Shown here: positions 16,817 through 24,714 of the stretch, one piece after another | How the letters are laid out: each line of letters starts with the position of its first letter | Numbering within the stretch: the first letter of the stretch is position 1 | Assembly (NCBI RefSeq): GCF_018598225.1 | Contig: NZ_JAHESF010000017.1 | Span: forward strand, 1-64,000 | Direction of reading: 5' to 3' | Length of the DNA: 64,000 nucleotides | Source of the DNA: Chryseosolibacter histidinae | Lineage (GTDB): Bacteria; Bacteroidota; Bacteroidia; Cytophagales; Cyclobacteriaceae | Notes under the pieces: generated by a model | What the model was told of the DNA's origin: nothing | Databases searched by the model: none | What the model saw: only the letters and a program-made list of their open reading frames with translations | Translations under genes and position numbers: made by a program

Positions 16817-19450
16817 TCACTCGGTTCTTATACTTCTCACCGGGCTCATCACCGCGGCCTTTACTGCCTGGAAGCTTACTGTCAGCAGGGCAATGGCGAG
16901 GGCGCTGGCACAGGCACCGGCAAAGATCCACCAGCTGAGATCGGTATGGTATTCGTACTGGCTGATGGCCTTATCGAGGATATAATAAGACAGTGGTATG
17001 GCGATGACGCATGCAACGATCACCAGCAGCACAAATTCCTGCGAAAGCATACGCCATAAAGTGGTTACCGATGCGCCCAGCACTTTGCGGATGCCGATCT
17101 CTTTCGTGCGTTGCTCGGCGACAAAGGATGCCAGGCCAAACAGTCCGAGACAGCTGATGATGATGGCCAGCGATGCGAAGACTGTTGCAAGCTTGCCCAC
17201 ACGCTCTTCATTTGAGAATTTGGCGGCATATTCCTGGTCGGCAAATTTGTAATCGAAAGGGATGTCGGGCATCACCTGGGCGAAAACACTTTCGATCTTC
17301 GGCAACGCTTCGCTGACACGCACACCCGGTGTGATCCGGATAAGCATCACCCGTTCATATCCAAAAGTAAAGTATACGGCGGGCTTCACGGGCTCGAACG
17401 GTGAGTTCATGATCATGTCCTCGACCACACCCACGATGTGGAAATCCTGGTCCACTCCCCAGGCGCGGTTTGTCCATCGCATGGTTTTTCCTACGGGGTT
17501 TTCCATCTTCATATATTCGACCGCAGCCTTGTTGAGAATGATGCCGGCGGAATCACCCGCAATGTTCTCTGAAAAATCGCGGCCATCCACCACCTTCCAT
17601 CCAATGGTTCTGCCAAACTCCGGCGAGACGTTCAGGGTGGCGAAGTTCGCTTCGAACGAAGGGTCCTTTCCCTCCCAGTTGAATCCGCCGTTGTGCGACC
17701 AGGTACCGGTGAGCTCTCCTCCCGATTCGCCCACTTCCGAGACCATGCCGGTCTTCTTCAGCTCTGCGCGCAGCACCTCGGCCTTCGTGTTAAATTCGTC
17801 CGATTTTTTCCGGACCGTGATCAATCCTTCACGGTCGTAACCCACAGGCCTGTCTTTGACGAACAGCAATTGCCTGTAGATCGCGGCCGTGCAAATGATC
17901 AGCATCACCGACACCGAGAACTGTACGATGACCAGCACCTTGCGGGGCATGGAGGCCAGTCTGCCGGCACGCAATACTCCTTTGAGAACCTGCACGGGCT
18001 TGAATGAAGACAGGTACAATGCCGGGTAGCTGCCCGCTATAAAGCCTGTGAAGAGGATAAACGCCAGGCTGCTGATCCAGAACCATTTTTCACTGAAGGG
18101 CAGCGTCATGGCCTTCGCAGACAGGATATTGAACCACGGTAAAGTAATATATACAACGAGCGTGGCCACTATGAACGAAAGCATCACCACCAGGAACGAC
18201 TCGCTGAAGAACTGGGCGATGAGCTGCCCGCGTACGGACCCCACCGTTTTGCGGATGCCCACCTCCTTGGCCCGTTTCTCGGAACGCGCCGTGCTGAGGT
18301 TCATAAAATTGATGCAGGCCAGCAGGAGCACAAACACCCCGAGGGTGCCGATGAACCACACGAACTGCACGGGGCCGGTCTGAAGCTGTCCTTCCTTAAA
18401 ATTGGAATACAGGTGCCAGTCGCGCATGGGGTGAAGCAGTACGTCGTAATCGTATTGCAGCTCGTTCTTCATGTAATCGAGGTGCTCGATCGCTTTCATC
18501 TCAGCCTTGCGGATGGTGGCGGCCACTTCTTCCATGGTTTTGTTGGGCGCCATCTCCACATAGGCGAAGAGGAAGTGATTGTCCCATCCCTGCCGTTTGA
18601 TATAGGAGGCGTCCTGCAGGTAGAAGCTCCAGGGTTCGAAGAAGTGGAGGCCGTAGAATTCTGTGTTGCGGGGAAAGTCCTTGAACACGCCGGTCACGGT
18701 TACGTCGGTTACGTTGTTCACCTTAAGGGGTTTGCCGAGCGGGTCAGCATCTCCGAAGAGCGCTTTTGCCGTAGACTGCGAGATCATGACACTGTGGAGA
18801 TCGCTCAGGCCTTTCCAGGTACCGTACACCATTTCCCAGGTGAACATCTCGGGCGCACCCTCGCCAATGTACATCCCTGTACGGGTAAGCATTTTTTCGC
18901 CTGCCGATAATACGGCATCAAACCCGCCAGGGCCGGAGATGGGTACAACGTGCTTAAAATTCTGCGCGTAGGTGGTTTGTAATTCTTCGATGAGCGGATA
19001 AGGAAGATACCTTTGTCCCTGGTAATACTTGCCTTCGAATGTTCCCGCTTTGGTCACCTGGGCGATGCGGTCATAGTTCTTGAAGTAGGTGTTGTAAGAG
19101 AGCTCGTCAAACACCCAGAGGCCGATGATCATGGCTACCGCCATTCCTGAAGCCAGGCCTGTGATGTTGATGGCGGAATAGCCGAAATGGCGGAACAGGT
19201 TGCGCATGCCAACCTTGAAGTAGTTTTTATACATATCGTAGGAATTTGGTCTTTGATAACCTTTGAACGATTTGATGAATTCAGGTCTGAAATACCGGAG
19301 CACCTGCCAGGCGAAGATCCATTTTGCCTTGCGGGGAGACTGTTTGCTGTTGCGGGCAAAGAGCTCGCTCAGGTCGCCCTCGATCTCATCGATATAATCC
19401 TCGCGGCAGAACCAGCGAAGGAATGAAACGGCTTTTCGTGGTGGTTGCAT
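16817..19450 (-). CDS. ABC-type permease (FtsX/MacB-like) with N-terminal permease prefix domain
   Basis: The 877-residue membrane protein starts with a cytosolic prefix domain (about 1-65: FLRWFCREDYIDEIEGDLSE), then a MacB periplasmic core domain between the first helix (about 95-118) and an FtsX block (about 355-500, with ARSEKRAKEVGIRKTVGSVR), a second periplasmic domain, and a second FtsX block at the C-terminus (about 745-870, AEQRTKEIGIRKVLGASVTT). No ATPase gene is adjacent. Such proteins in Cytophagales are often paired with PadR regulators, as here: the PadR stop and this start share one base (TGATG). The substrate is unknown; related proteins handle export or envelope mechanics. 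A second permease of the type, without prefix, is at 53754-56171. Confidence 0.92.
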   Translation of the reverse strand: MQPPRKAVSFLRWFCREDYIDEIEGDLSELFARNSKQSPRKAKWIFAWQVLRYFRPEFIKSFKGYQRPNSYDMYKNYFKVGMRNLFRHFGYSAINITGLASGMAVAMIIGLWVFDELSYNTYFKNYDRIAQVTKAGTFEGKYYQGQRYLPYPLIEELQTTYAQNFKHVVPISGPGGFDAVLSAGEKMLTRTGMYIGEGAPEMFTWEMVYGTWKGLSDLHSVMISQSTAKALFGDADPLGKPLKVNNVTDVTVTGVFKDFPRNTEFYGLHFFEPWSFYLQDASYIKRQGWDNHFLFAYVEMAPNKTMEEVAATIRKAEMKAIEHLDYMKNELQYDYDVLLHPMRDWHLYSNFKEGQLQTGPVQFVWFIGTLGVFVLLLACINFMNLSTARSEKRAKEVGIRKTVGSVRGQLIAQFFSESFLVVMLSFIVATLVVYITLPWFNILSAKAMTLPFSEKWFWISSLAFILFTGFIAGSYPALYLSSFKPVQVLKGVLRAGRLASMPRKVLVIVQFSVSVMLIICTAAIYRQLLFVKDRPVGYDREGLITVRKKSDEFNTKAEVLRAELKKTGMVSEVGESGGELTGTWSHNGGFNWEGKDPSFEANFATLNVSPEFGRTIGWKVVDGRDFSENIAGDSAGIILNKAAVEYMKMENPVGKTMRWTNRAWGVDQDFHIVGVVEDMIMNSPFEPVKPAVYFTFGYERVMLIRITPGVRVSEALPKIESVFAQVMPDIPFDYKFADQEYAAKFSNEERVGKLATVFASLAIIISCLGLFGLASFVAEQRTKEIGIRKVLGASVTTLWRMLSQEFVLLVIVACVIAIPLSYYILDKAISQYEYHTDLSWWIFAGACASALAIALLTVSFQAVKAAVMSPVRSIRTE

Positions 19451-19776
19451 CAGCTGAATGAAATTTTAGGGATCTCGTGGTACAGGCTTGCCCGCAATTC
19501 GTATTGTGTGTCCAGTGTCTTTTTGCCCAGCGCGGTGATCACATAGAACTTTTTTCTCCTTCCTCCCCTTTCTTCCGTGATGCCGCCGAAGTTGGAGCGC
19601 AACAGGCCTTTGTCTTCCAGTCGTTTTAAAGCCACATGCACCGCGCTGATATTGAACTTCTTCTCCATCCGCAGCTCCAGGTTTTCAAGGATCGCCACCC
19701 CGTACGCCTCCGGATGTAACGCTGCCACCATCAGTAGCACCAGTTCTTCAAATTCGCCAAGAGTCTGTCCTTTCAT
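19450..19776 (-). CDS. PadR family transcriptional regulator
   Basis: This 108-residue protein is a compact PadR: winged helix with ELVLLMVAALHPEAYGVAIL, then AVHVALKRLEDKGLLRSNFG, and the wing GGRRKKFYVITALGKKTLDT. PadR proteins are usually repressors of the gene next to them. It is co-transcribed with the permease (one-base overlap), so autoregulation and control of the permease are likely. An inverted repeat GTGAAA-N12-TTTCAC begins 20 bp upstream of the start and could be its operator. Confidence 0.93.
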   Translation of the reverse strand: MKGQTLGEFEELVLLMVAALHPEAYGVAILENLELRMEKKFNISAVHVALKRLEDKGLLRSNFGGITEERGGRRKKFYVITALGKKTLDTQYELRASLYHEIPKISFS

Positions 19777-19796
19777 AGATTATTTACTTAACAAAC

Positions 19797-19820
19797 GTGA
19801 AAATAATTAATATGTTTCAC
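19797..19820. promoter_or_regulatory. Candidate PadR operator (GTGAAA-N12-TTTCAC)
   Basis: A perfect 6-bp inverted repeat with an AT-rich 12-bp spacer lies 20-45 bp upstream of the padR-permease operon. Position and symmetry fit an autoregulatory site, but the spacing differs from the ATGT-N8-ACAT form described for PadR in other bacteria. Confidence 0.35.
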
Positions 19821-19840
19821 ATTTGCTACATAAATACAAT

Positions 19841-19905
19841 AGTCCACGGCCCACAGACCACGGTCCACGGCTGGTACGTCGATGGTCGATGGTCCATAGT
19901 CCATG
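19841..19905. repeat. GTCCAC-family repeat, short copy
   Basis: Plus-strand units of GTCCACG/GACCACG type (about 19842-19872) are followed after a 10-bp interval by GTCGATG/GTCCATG units. The two halves can pair, but there is no conserved centre as in the 167-169 bp copies. It lies in the 345-bp gap between the divergent padR and ybhB-like genes. The rest of that gap holds the operator candidate and the GTTGGTG repeats. Confidence 0.65.
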
Positions 19906-20022
19906 GCAAGGCGGTCAACGACACTCTCTCAGCAGCCTCTCCGGTTTTCCGGGACGCTGCCGTCGCGGAACAGGTCCGATTTTTTTGCCCGGTTATGTTG
20001 GTATGCCAATTGGTATGCCCAT

Positions 20023-20085
20023 GTTGGTGTTCTTCACCAACATGCATCTTCAGTGCCTGTGCCTGTGTTGTTCTTCACCAACACA
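20023..20085. repeat. GTTGGTG palindrome repeats
   Basis: GTTGGTGTTCTTCACCAAC (20023-20041) is a 7-bp perfect stem with a 5-nt loop. A variant with TGTTGTTCTTCACCAACA follows at 20066-20083. The same 19-mer, on the opposite strand, is inside the LytTR regulator gene at 27162-27180. It lies 81 bp upstream of the ybhB-like start. Confidence 0.75.
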
Positions 20086-20121
20086 CCACCCGCATCCGTG
20101 TTAAACTTAAAAAACAACATT

Positions 20122-20625
20122 ATGGAAACAGTCGCCAAGAGAACAACACTGATGATCAGCAGCCCGGCTTTTGAGCATGAGGGGCTTATTCCTGCTCAAT
20201 ACACGTGTGAAGGCGCTGGCATCAACCCGCCGCTCAGCATTGGAGGTATTCCTGATGATGCGAAGACACTGGCCCTCATCATGGAAGATCCGGATGCGCC
20301 AGGTAAAGTTTTTGATCATTGGCTGGTGTGGAATATTCCGCCCACAGAGTCCATCCCCGAGAACAGCGTTCCGGGCCTGGAAGGAACCAACAGCCGCGGA
20401 CAGATCGGCTACACAGGCCCCTGCCCGCCTTCCGGAACCCACCGCTACTTCTTCAAGGTGTTTGCCGTAGACACGTTATTGGAGCTGGCGAAGGGCGCTG
20501 ACAAGACGAAGCTCAATTATGCTCTGCAGCGGCATGTGATCGGTTATGGAGAGTTGATGGGAATAGTCCACAGTCGACAGACCACGATCCACAGCCGGGC
20601 AGTATCAGATTCCAGGAGCCGTTAA
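20122..20625 (+). CDS. YbhB/YbcL family Raf kinase inhibitor-like protein with repeat-derived C-terminus
   Basis: The 167-residue protein is a bacterial PEBP-fold protein. Typical blocks are AFEHEGLIPAQYTCEGAGIN, ALIMEDPDAPGKVFDHWLVW, NSRGQIGYTGPCPPSGTHRY and FKVFAVD. Function of the bacterial family is not well defined; the fold binds small ligands. The normal fold should end near GYGELMG (about residue 147). The remaining 20 residues (IVHSRQTTIHSRAVSDSRSR) are encoded by the 5' arm and centre of the GTCCAC element that begins at 20564, so the native stop seems to have been lost or displaced. ATG 20122 is used; upstream frame would only add repeat-encoded residues. Confidence 0.88.
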   Translation: METVAKRTTLMISSPAFEHEGLIPAQYTCEGAGINPPLSIGGIPDDAKTLALIMEDPDAPGKVFDHWLVWNIPPTESIPENSVPGLEGTNSRGQIGYTGPCPPSGTHRYFFKVFAVDTLLELAKGADKTKLNYALQRHVIGYGELMGIVHSRQTTIHSRAVSDSRSR

Positions 20626-20732
20626 TGATCAACGAAGCATTACCGACTATGGACCTTCGAACATTCGAAGCGCGCAAGTAGATGCAACACTGCTTGTCCG
20701 TGGACTGTGGACCGTGGACTGTCGACTCTACC
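20564..20732. repeat. GTCCAC-family inverted-arm element, copy 2
   Basis: The 169-bp copy is nearly the same length as copy 1 (16637-16803) and shares its arms and its non-repeated centre (GTTAATGATCAACGA and AAGTAGATGCAACACTG are identical). It overlaps the last 62 bases of the ybhB-like gene and the stop codon of the convergent PKD protein gene, so it spans exactly the junction of two convergent genes. Confidence 0.88.
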
Positions 20733-23700
20733 TTCTCACAACAATCTTCACAGCCCTCCCCTGTTCCGGCCTCAGGTAATACAATCCTGCTCCCTGAGTG
20801 GTAAGGTCTGCGCTGTCTTCATCGTGCAGGCTCAGTACCTGTTTACCGGTGGCATCATAGATCACCGCCCTGACAGGTTTTGTAAAGTAGATCAGCCCTT
20901 GTGATGGATTGGGATATGTAACAAGACCATCACCTTCCTGTTCGGGAATACCGGTGGTAATATTCTCGGGTACACCCGTGACCACCAGGGTATGCTGTGC
21001 TTTGATCGCGCAGTCACGGCCGGTGTTGCATGAGAAGGTTACCTTGTAGACGCCGTTTTCATGGTATTGGTGCTGCGGATTTTTTGCTGTTGACGTTTCG
21101 CCATTGCCAAAATCCCATATGAAGTCGCTTTGAAAGGGTTCCGTAAGATCTGCCATGAAGCTGTAGGTGCCGGGGGCGGTCTCCTGTGCGTCGATGGTGG
21201 CTTTTACATCTTCGCAGCTCAGCGTGTCGGGATTTGGTTCACTGAGCTTCAGGGGCAGGCGCGCTTCATAGGAACAGCCGAGGGATGTGTGGTAAGAAGC
21301 GGAGACGGTATAAGCTCCTTTGCCTGGAAACTCATAAGGGATGCTTTGCGCGGTTGTGCGCAAATTATGGTATTCTCCGGACCAGAGCTCGGTTTTCGTA
21401 TCGCTGATGCTCCATTTGACTTCGGTAATGCTGTCAGGAGATGTAACCTGGAAAGTATATTCCTTCCACGAGCTGATAGTCGTCATGCTCACGGATCCAG
21501 TGCCACTGAAGCAAACTTTTACAGTGTGATGGGCTGTAGCCATGCATCCGTAATACCAGCGTGTTACCTTCACCAGAAAGGTGCCTGTTGTAATATAGGT
21601 ATGGAGTGGCTGAAACTCTGTTGATGTGGTGCCATCGCCGAACTCCCAAAAAGTAAAACCTGTTCCCGGTATGCCTGTATTGCTACCGGTAAGGCTGAAC
21701 CGGTAACGCCCCTCGCCCAACTGTGACGAGGTGATGCTGGCAGCGCACGCGTGATCGCGAACCATGATCGTATCGGCCAGGCTTACGGAGCAATGCGATG
21801 CCGGGTACTGCAGGGAAACGTCGATCCTGAAAGGACCGTTGAACGGTATGCTATGAACAAACTCCGGCTGCGTGCGATTGTCACTCTCACTCCACTGCCC
21901 GCTGGAGCTCAGCGACCATGTGCGGTCGATGCCTGAAAGATCCAGCTTCATTCCCACTACGGGCTTGTCGGAGATGACCCTGAATAAGAACTTGCCGGAC
22001 TCTCCGGTTTCGTGTACCTGCAGCGAGGCCTTGCCGCAGCTGATAGCATCTGTTACCGTCACCGTTGTGCCCGCAGCAACGGGGCACCCTGCTGTGGTGG
22101 TGCCATTGAATGTTACCGTGTAGGTTCCGTTCTCACCGTACTGGTAGCTGGGGTGGAGCACGTTAGAGGTCTTGCCATCTCCGAGATCCCACACAAAACC
22201 TGTGCGGAGGTTGTCAGCAGGTGTTACAGAAAGATCATACCTGCCCGGTCCTGTTTTTGAAGCATTGATGGCAGCGTTTATGTGCTCGCAATTACCAGGG
22301 GTTGCATCATTGACCTCCAGCACTTCATAGGATTCGAGCCAGCAGCCCTGGCGTGTGAAGAAGAAGCCCCAGAGGTAATAGGTTCCATTGGCAGCGAACT
22401 TATGACTGACCTTGTGGGTAGTGGTATTCAGATCGTAGAACTCACCGAACCAGATGTTGGTCTTATCCGTGTCGATGCTCCAATAGGCTTCTGTTATAAT
22501 ATCGCTTGCGTTAACAGAGAACTGGTATTCGCCGGCGGAGGCTCCCGGTTCGATGTGCATTGGTGCTTCACCGCTGATGCATACGTTCACCGTATCGTAT
22601 GCCACGGCCGTGCATCCGTAGTACGACCGGGTGGCCTTCACAATGTACTGCCCTGCGGCAGCATACGAATGGAAACTCTGGAAATCGGCGGAAGTGCTTC
22701 CGTCGCCGAATTCCCACAAGGTTGTGCCGGTGGTTGCATTGCCGAGATTCTTGCCGCTGAGTGTGAATTTGAAGCCTGTTTCGCCCTGGGCCTCTGCGGT
22801 GATCTTGGCCGAACAGGGATGGCCTGTAACTACTACGGTGTCGTCGAGATCGGTATAACAGTATTTTCCGGTTGCATATTCATAAGACAGCATAACACCG
22901 ACCCTGGCCGGGCCGTTGTACGGGATCTTGTAGGGATAAAGCTCGAGGTGTGTGCCGGTGTAGTCCCAGCGTGTGCCTGAGCTGTAGGCCCATGACTGGT
23001 CGATGCCAGCAATGCCGATGCTGGTACTCAGGATGGGTTTATTGGAATCGATAATGTAATAGATCTTGCCGGGCTCATCAGTCATTTGGATGTCGAGCGT
23101 AGCCTGGCCGCAGAGATGGGCGTCGGTGATGGTGACAACGTCTTCTGCCGTGACCACACAGCCTCCCGTAGTCGTTGCTTTATAACGCACCGGGTAGGTG
23201 CCGTCGTAGTCATATTTGTAGGCCACGCTCCAGCGGTTCACCCACGAGCCGCCATCGCCGAAGTCCCACTGCCATTGTTTCACGTCTTCAGTCACCTCAG
23301 CAGAAAAACTGTATTGGCCTGGTCCATCATATTTTTCAGAAAGGATCTTTGCTTTCACCTTGTCGCAGCCGACTTCCAGCGTGTGATAACTTTCCGATGT
23401 GCATCCATTGCCGGTGCGGGTGAGCTTTACCGTATAGGTGCCAGCCTCCGCATAGGTATGTGTGGGCCACGAAAGCACAGAGGTGCTTCCGTCACCAAAC
23501 TCCCACAGCACCCCGGTAGTGGAAGGGCTGCCTGGCGCGCTGGAATATGAGAACTCATATGCGGCCTTGCCATAGAGCTTTGCATTGATGGCCGTTGCGC
23601 AGGATGAGAGCCCCGACACTTCCACGACCTTGTCAACCATCACCTGGCAGAGCTGGTCCGGCGCCGTTTTATGATAGATATCCACCCTTACCTTGAACTT

Positions 23701-24003
23701 GCCGTTGAAGGGAACGGCGAAGGGGATCTCAGCCTGGGTTCCGGTATACTCCCACCGCGGTCCCGAGCTGTAGGTCCACGGCGAGTTCTGCGACATCACG
23801 TACCAGCGGAGGCTGACGATGGCTTTATCGGACGCAACGTCAAAGATGAGCTTGCCCGGCTCCCCTGTCTCCCGTATCTGGAGGGAGGCTTGTGCACAGG
23901 CTTCATCTGTCAGCGATGAAGAGGCCAGCACGGGTAACCCGGCCGATTGAGCAAGACAAAAAAATACAAACAGGACAGATGAAAGAGAACGAACGTGTTT
24001 CAT
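20728..24003 (-). CDS. Giant PKD-repeat secreted protein with type IX secretion sorting domain
   Basis: The 1091-residue protein has a signal peptide (about 1-28), six PKD-like domains marked by WEFGDGSTS-type motifs (about residues 167, 246, 430, 604 and two more beyond 780), and a C-terminal T9SS type A sorting domain (YPNPSQGLIYFTKPVRAVIY). A larger unit beginning C-x-x-A-(S/T)-L, then GEPGK/GESGK and SSG-x-W (residues 36, 298 and 656), occurs three times, each followed by PKD domains. It should be exported across the outer membrane and attached to the surface, with an adhesive or scaffold role as inference. It is 78 bp downstream of the NarL-type regulator, same strand. Confidence 0.9.
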   Translation of the reverse strand: MKHVRSLSSVLFVFFCLAQSAGLPVLASSSLTDEACAQASLQIRETGEPGKLIFDVASDKAIVSLRWYVMSQNSPWTYSSGPRWEYTGTQAEIPFAVPFNGKFKVRVDIYHKTAPDQLCQVMVDKVVEVSGLSSCATAINAKLYGKAAYEFSYSSAPGSPSTTGVLWEFGDGSTSVLSWPTHTYAEAGTYTVKLTRTGNGCTSESYHTLEVGCDKVKAKILSEKYDGPGQYSFSAEVTEDVKQWQWDFGDGGSWVNRWSVAYKYDYDGTYPVRYKATTTGGCVVTAEDVVTITDAHLCGQATLDIQMTDEPGKIYYIIDSNKPILSTSIGIAGIDQSWAYSSGTRWDYTGTHLELYPYKIPYNGPARVGVMLSYEYATGKYCYTDLDDTVVVTGHPCSAKITAEAQGETGFKFTLSGKNLGNATTGTTLWEFGDGSTSADFQSFHSYAAAGQYIVKATRSYYGCTAVAYDTVNVCISGEAPMHIEPGASAGEYQFSVNASDIITEAYWSIDTDKTNIWFGEFYDLNTTTHKVSHKFAANGTYYLWGFFFTRQGCWLESYEVLEVNDATPGNCEHINAAINASKTGPGRYDLSVTPADNLRTGFVWDLGDGKTSNVLHPSYQYGENGTYTVTFNGTTTAGCPVAAGTTVTVTDAISCGKASLQVHETGESGKFLFRVISDKPVVGMKLDLSGIDRTWSLSSSGQWSESDNRTQPEFVHSIPFNGPFRIDVSLQYPASHCSVSLADTIMVRDHACAASITSSQLGEGRYRFSLTGSNTGIPGTGFTFWEFGDGTTSTEFQPLHTYITTGTFLVKVTRWYYGCMATAHHTVKVCFSGTGSVSMTTISSWKEYTFQVTSPDSITEVKWSISDTKTELWSGEYHNLRTTAQSIPYEFPGKGAYTVSASYHTSLGCSYEARLPLKLSEPNPDTLSCEDVKATIDAQETAPGTYSFMADLTEPFQSDFIWDFGNGETSTAKNPQHQYHENGVYKVTFSCNTGRDCAIKAQHTLVVTGVPENITTGIPEQEGDGLVTYPNPSQGLIYFTKPVRAVIYDATGKQVLSLHDEDSADLTTQGAGLYYLRPEQGRAVKIVVRR

Positions 24004-24081
24004 AACCGCTTTTCAAATAATTTACTTGCAAGGCTACGCGGTTATGCGCTGAAAGGAAATACGCGATTTAGCGTATCCGCA

Positions 24082-24714
24082 CTAGAGCAGGTTGTTGGAA
24101 TAGGCGTAGTGCACCAGCAGCACCGATGAGGAAATGTTCAGCTTGTGCATGAGGTTATTACGGTGTGTATCCACGGTACGGTGGCTGATGTGCAATTCTT
24201 TCGCGATCTCTTTGTTGGACTTGCCCAGGGCGATGAGCCGCAGAATGTGCTTTTCCCGGGGTGTAAGCACGTCGGGGTTAGCAGTGTCCTGTGCTGGTGA
24301 AGGCGTGGTTGCGTCGAGGCCCTGCACAAAGAACGACTCGCCCTTCATGATCTTGCCGATGCTCTCGATGAACGAATCGCGGTTGAGGTTTTTATGGAGA
24401 TAACCATCGGCGCCTTCCTTGATCACACGGTTCACGTAAAAGGACTCTTCGTGCATGGTAAGGATCAATACTTTCAAAGCTGGGAACCGTTCTTTCAGAA
24501 TGCGCAGCGTTGCTACCCCGCCCTGCCCGGGCATCTCGATGTCGAGAATGCAGATGTCCGGAAGCACTTCGGCACGGCTCAGGGTGCTGATCAGCTCTTC
24601 TCCGGTGGAAGCTGCACCCACCAGCGTAAAGTGTTCGATGCCGCGGATCAGGGAGCTCAGTCCTTCCTGCACCAGCTGGTGATCATCAGCGATGAATATC
24701 TTCAGAGGTCTCAT
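24082..24714 (-). CDS. NarL/FixJ-type response regulator
   Basis: The 210-residue protein has a receiver domain (acidic pocket IADDHQ, phospho-acceptor Asp58 in DICILDIEMPG, Thr/Ser and Lys in LILTMHEE and LHKNL) and a LuxR HTH (about 149-195: LTPREKHILRLIALGKSNKE, IAKELHISHRTVDTHRNNLM). Its ATG overlaps the stop of the histidine kinase gene by 4 bp, so the two form a coupled pair. The target is unknown; the large surface protein gene just downstream is a candidate for co-transcription or control. Confidence 0.95.
   Translation of the reverse strand: MRPLKIFIADDHQLVQEGLSSLIRGIEHFTLVGAASTGEELISTLSRAEVLPDICILDIEMPGQGGVATLRILKERFPALKVLILTMHEESFYVNRVIKEGADGYLHKNLNRDSFIESIGKIMKGESFFVQGLDATTPSPAQDTANPDVLTPREKHILRLIALGKSNKEIAKELHISHRTVDTHRNNLMHKLNISSSVLLVHYAYSNNLL

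Noticed and set aside
16683-17059. Plus-strand frames of 100 and 113 codons
   Set aside because: They are formed by the GTCCAC repeat units, which lack stops in most frames, and by antisense of the permease C-terminus.
19777-20121. Plus-strand extension of the YbhB-like frame upstream to 19903
   Set aside because: It encodes only repeat sequence with no domain, and the family start is at ATG 20122.
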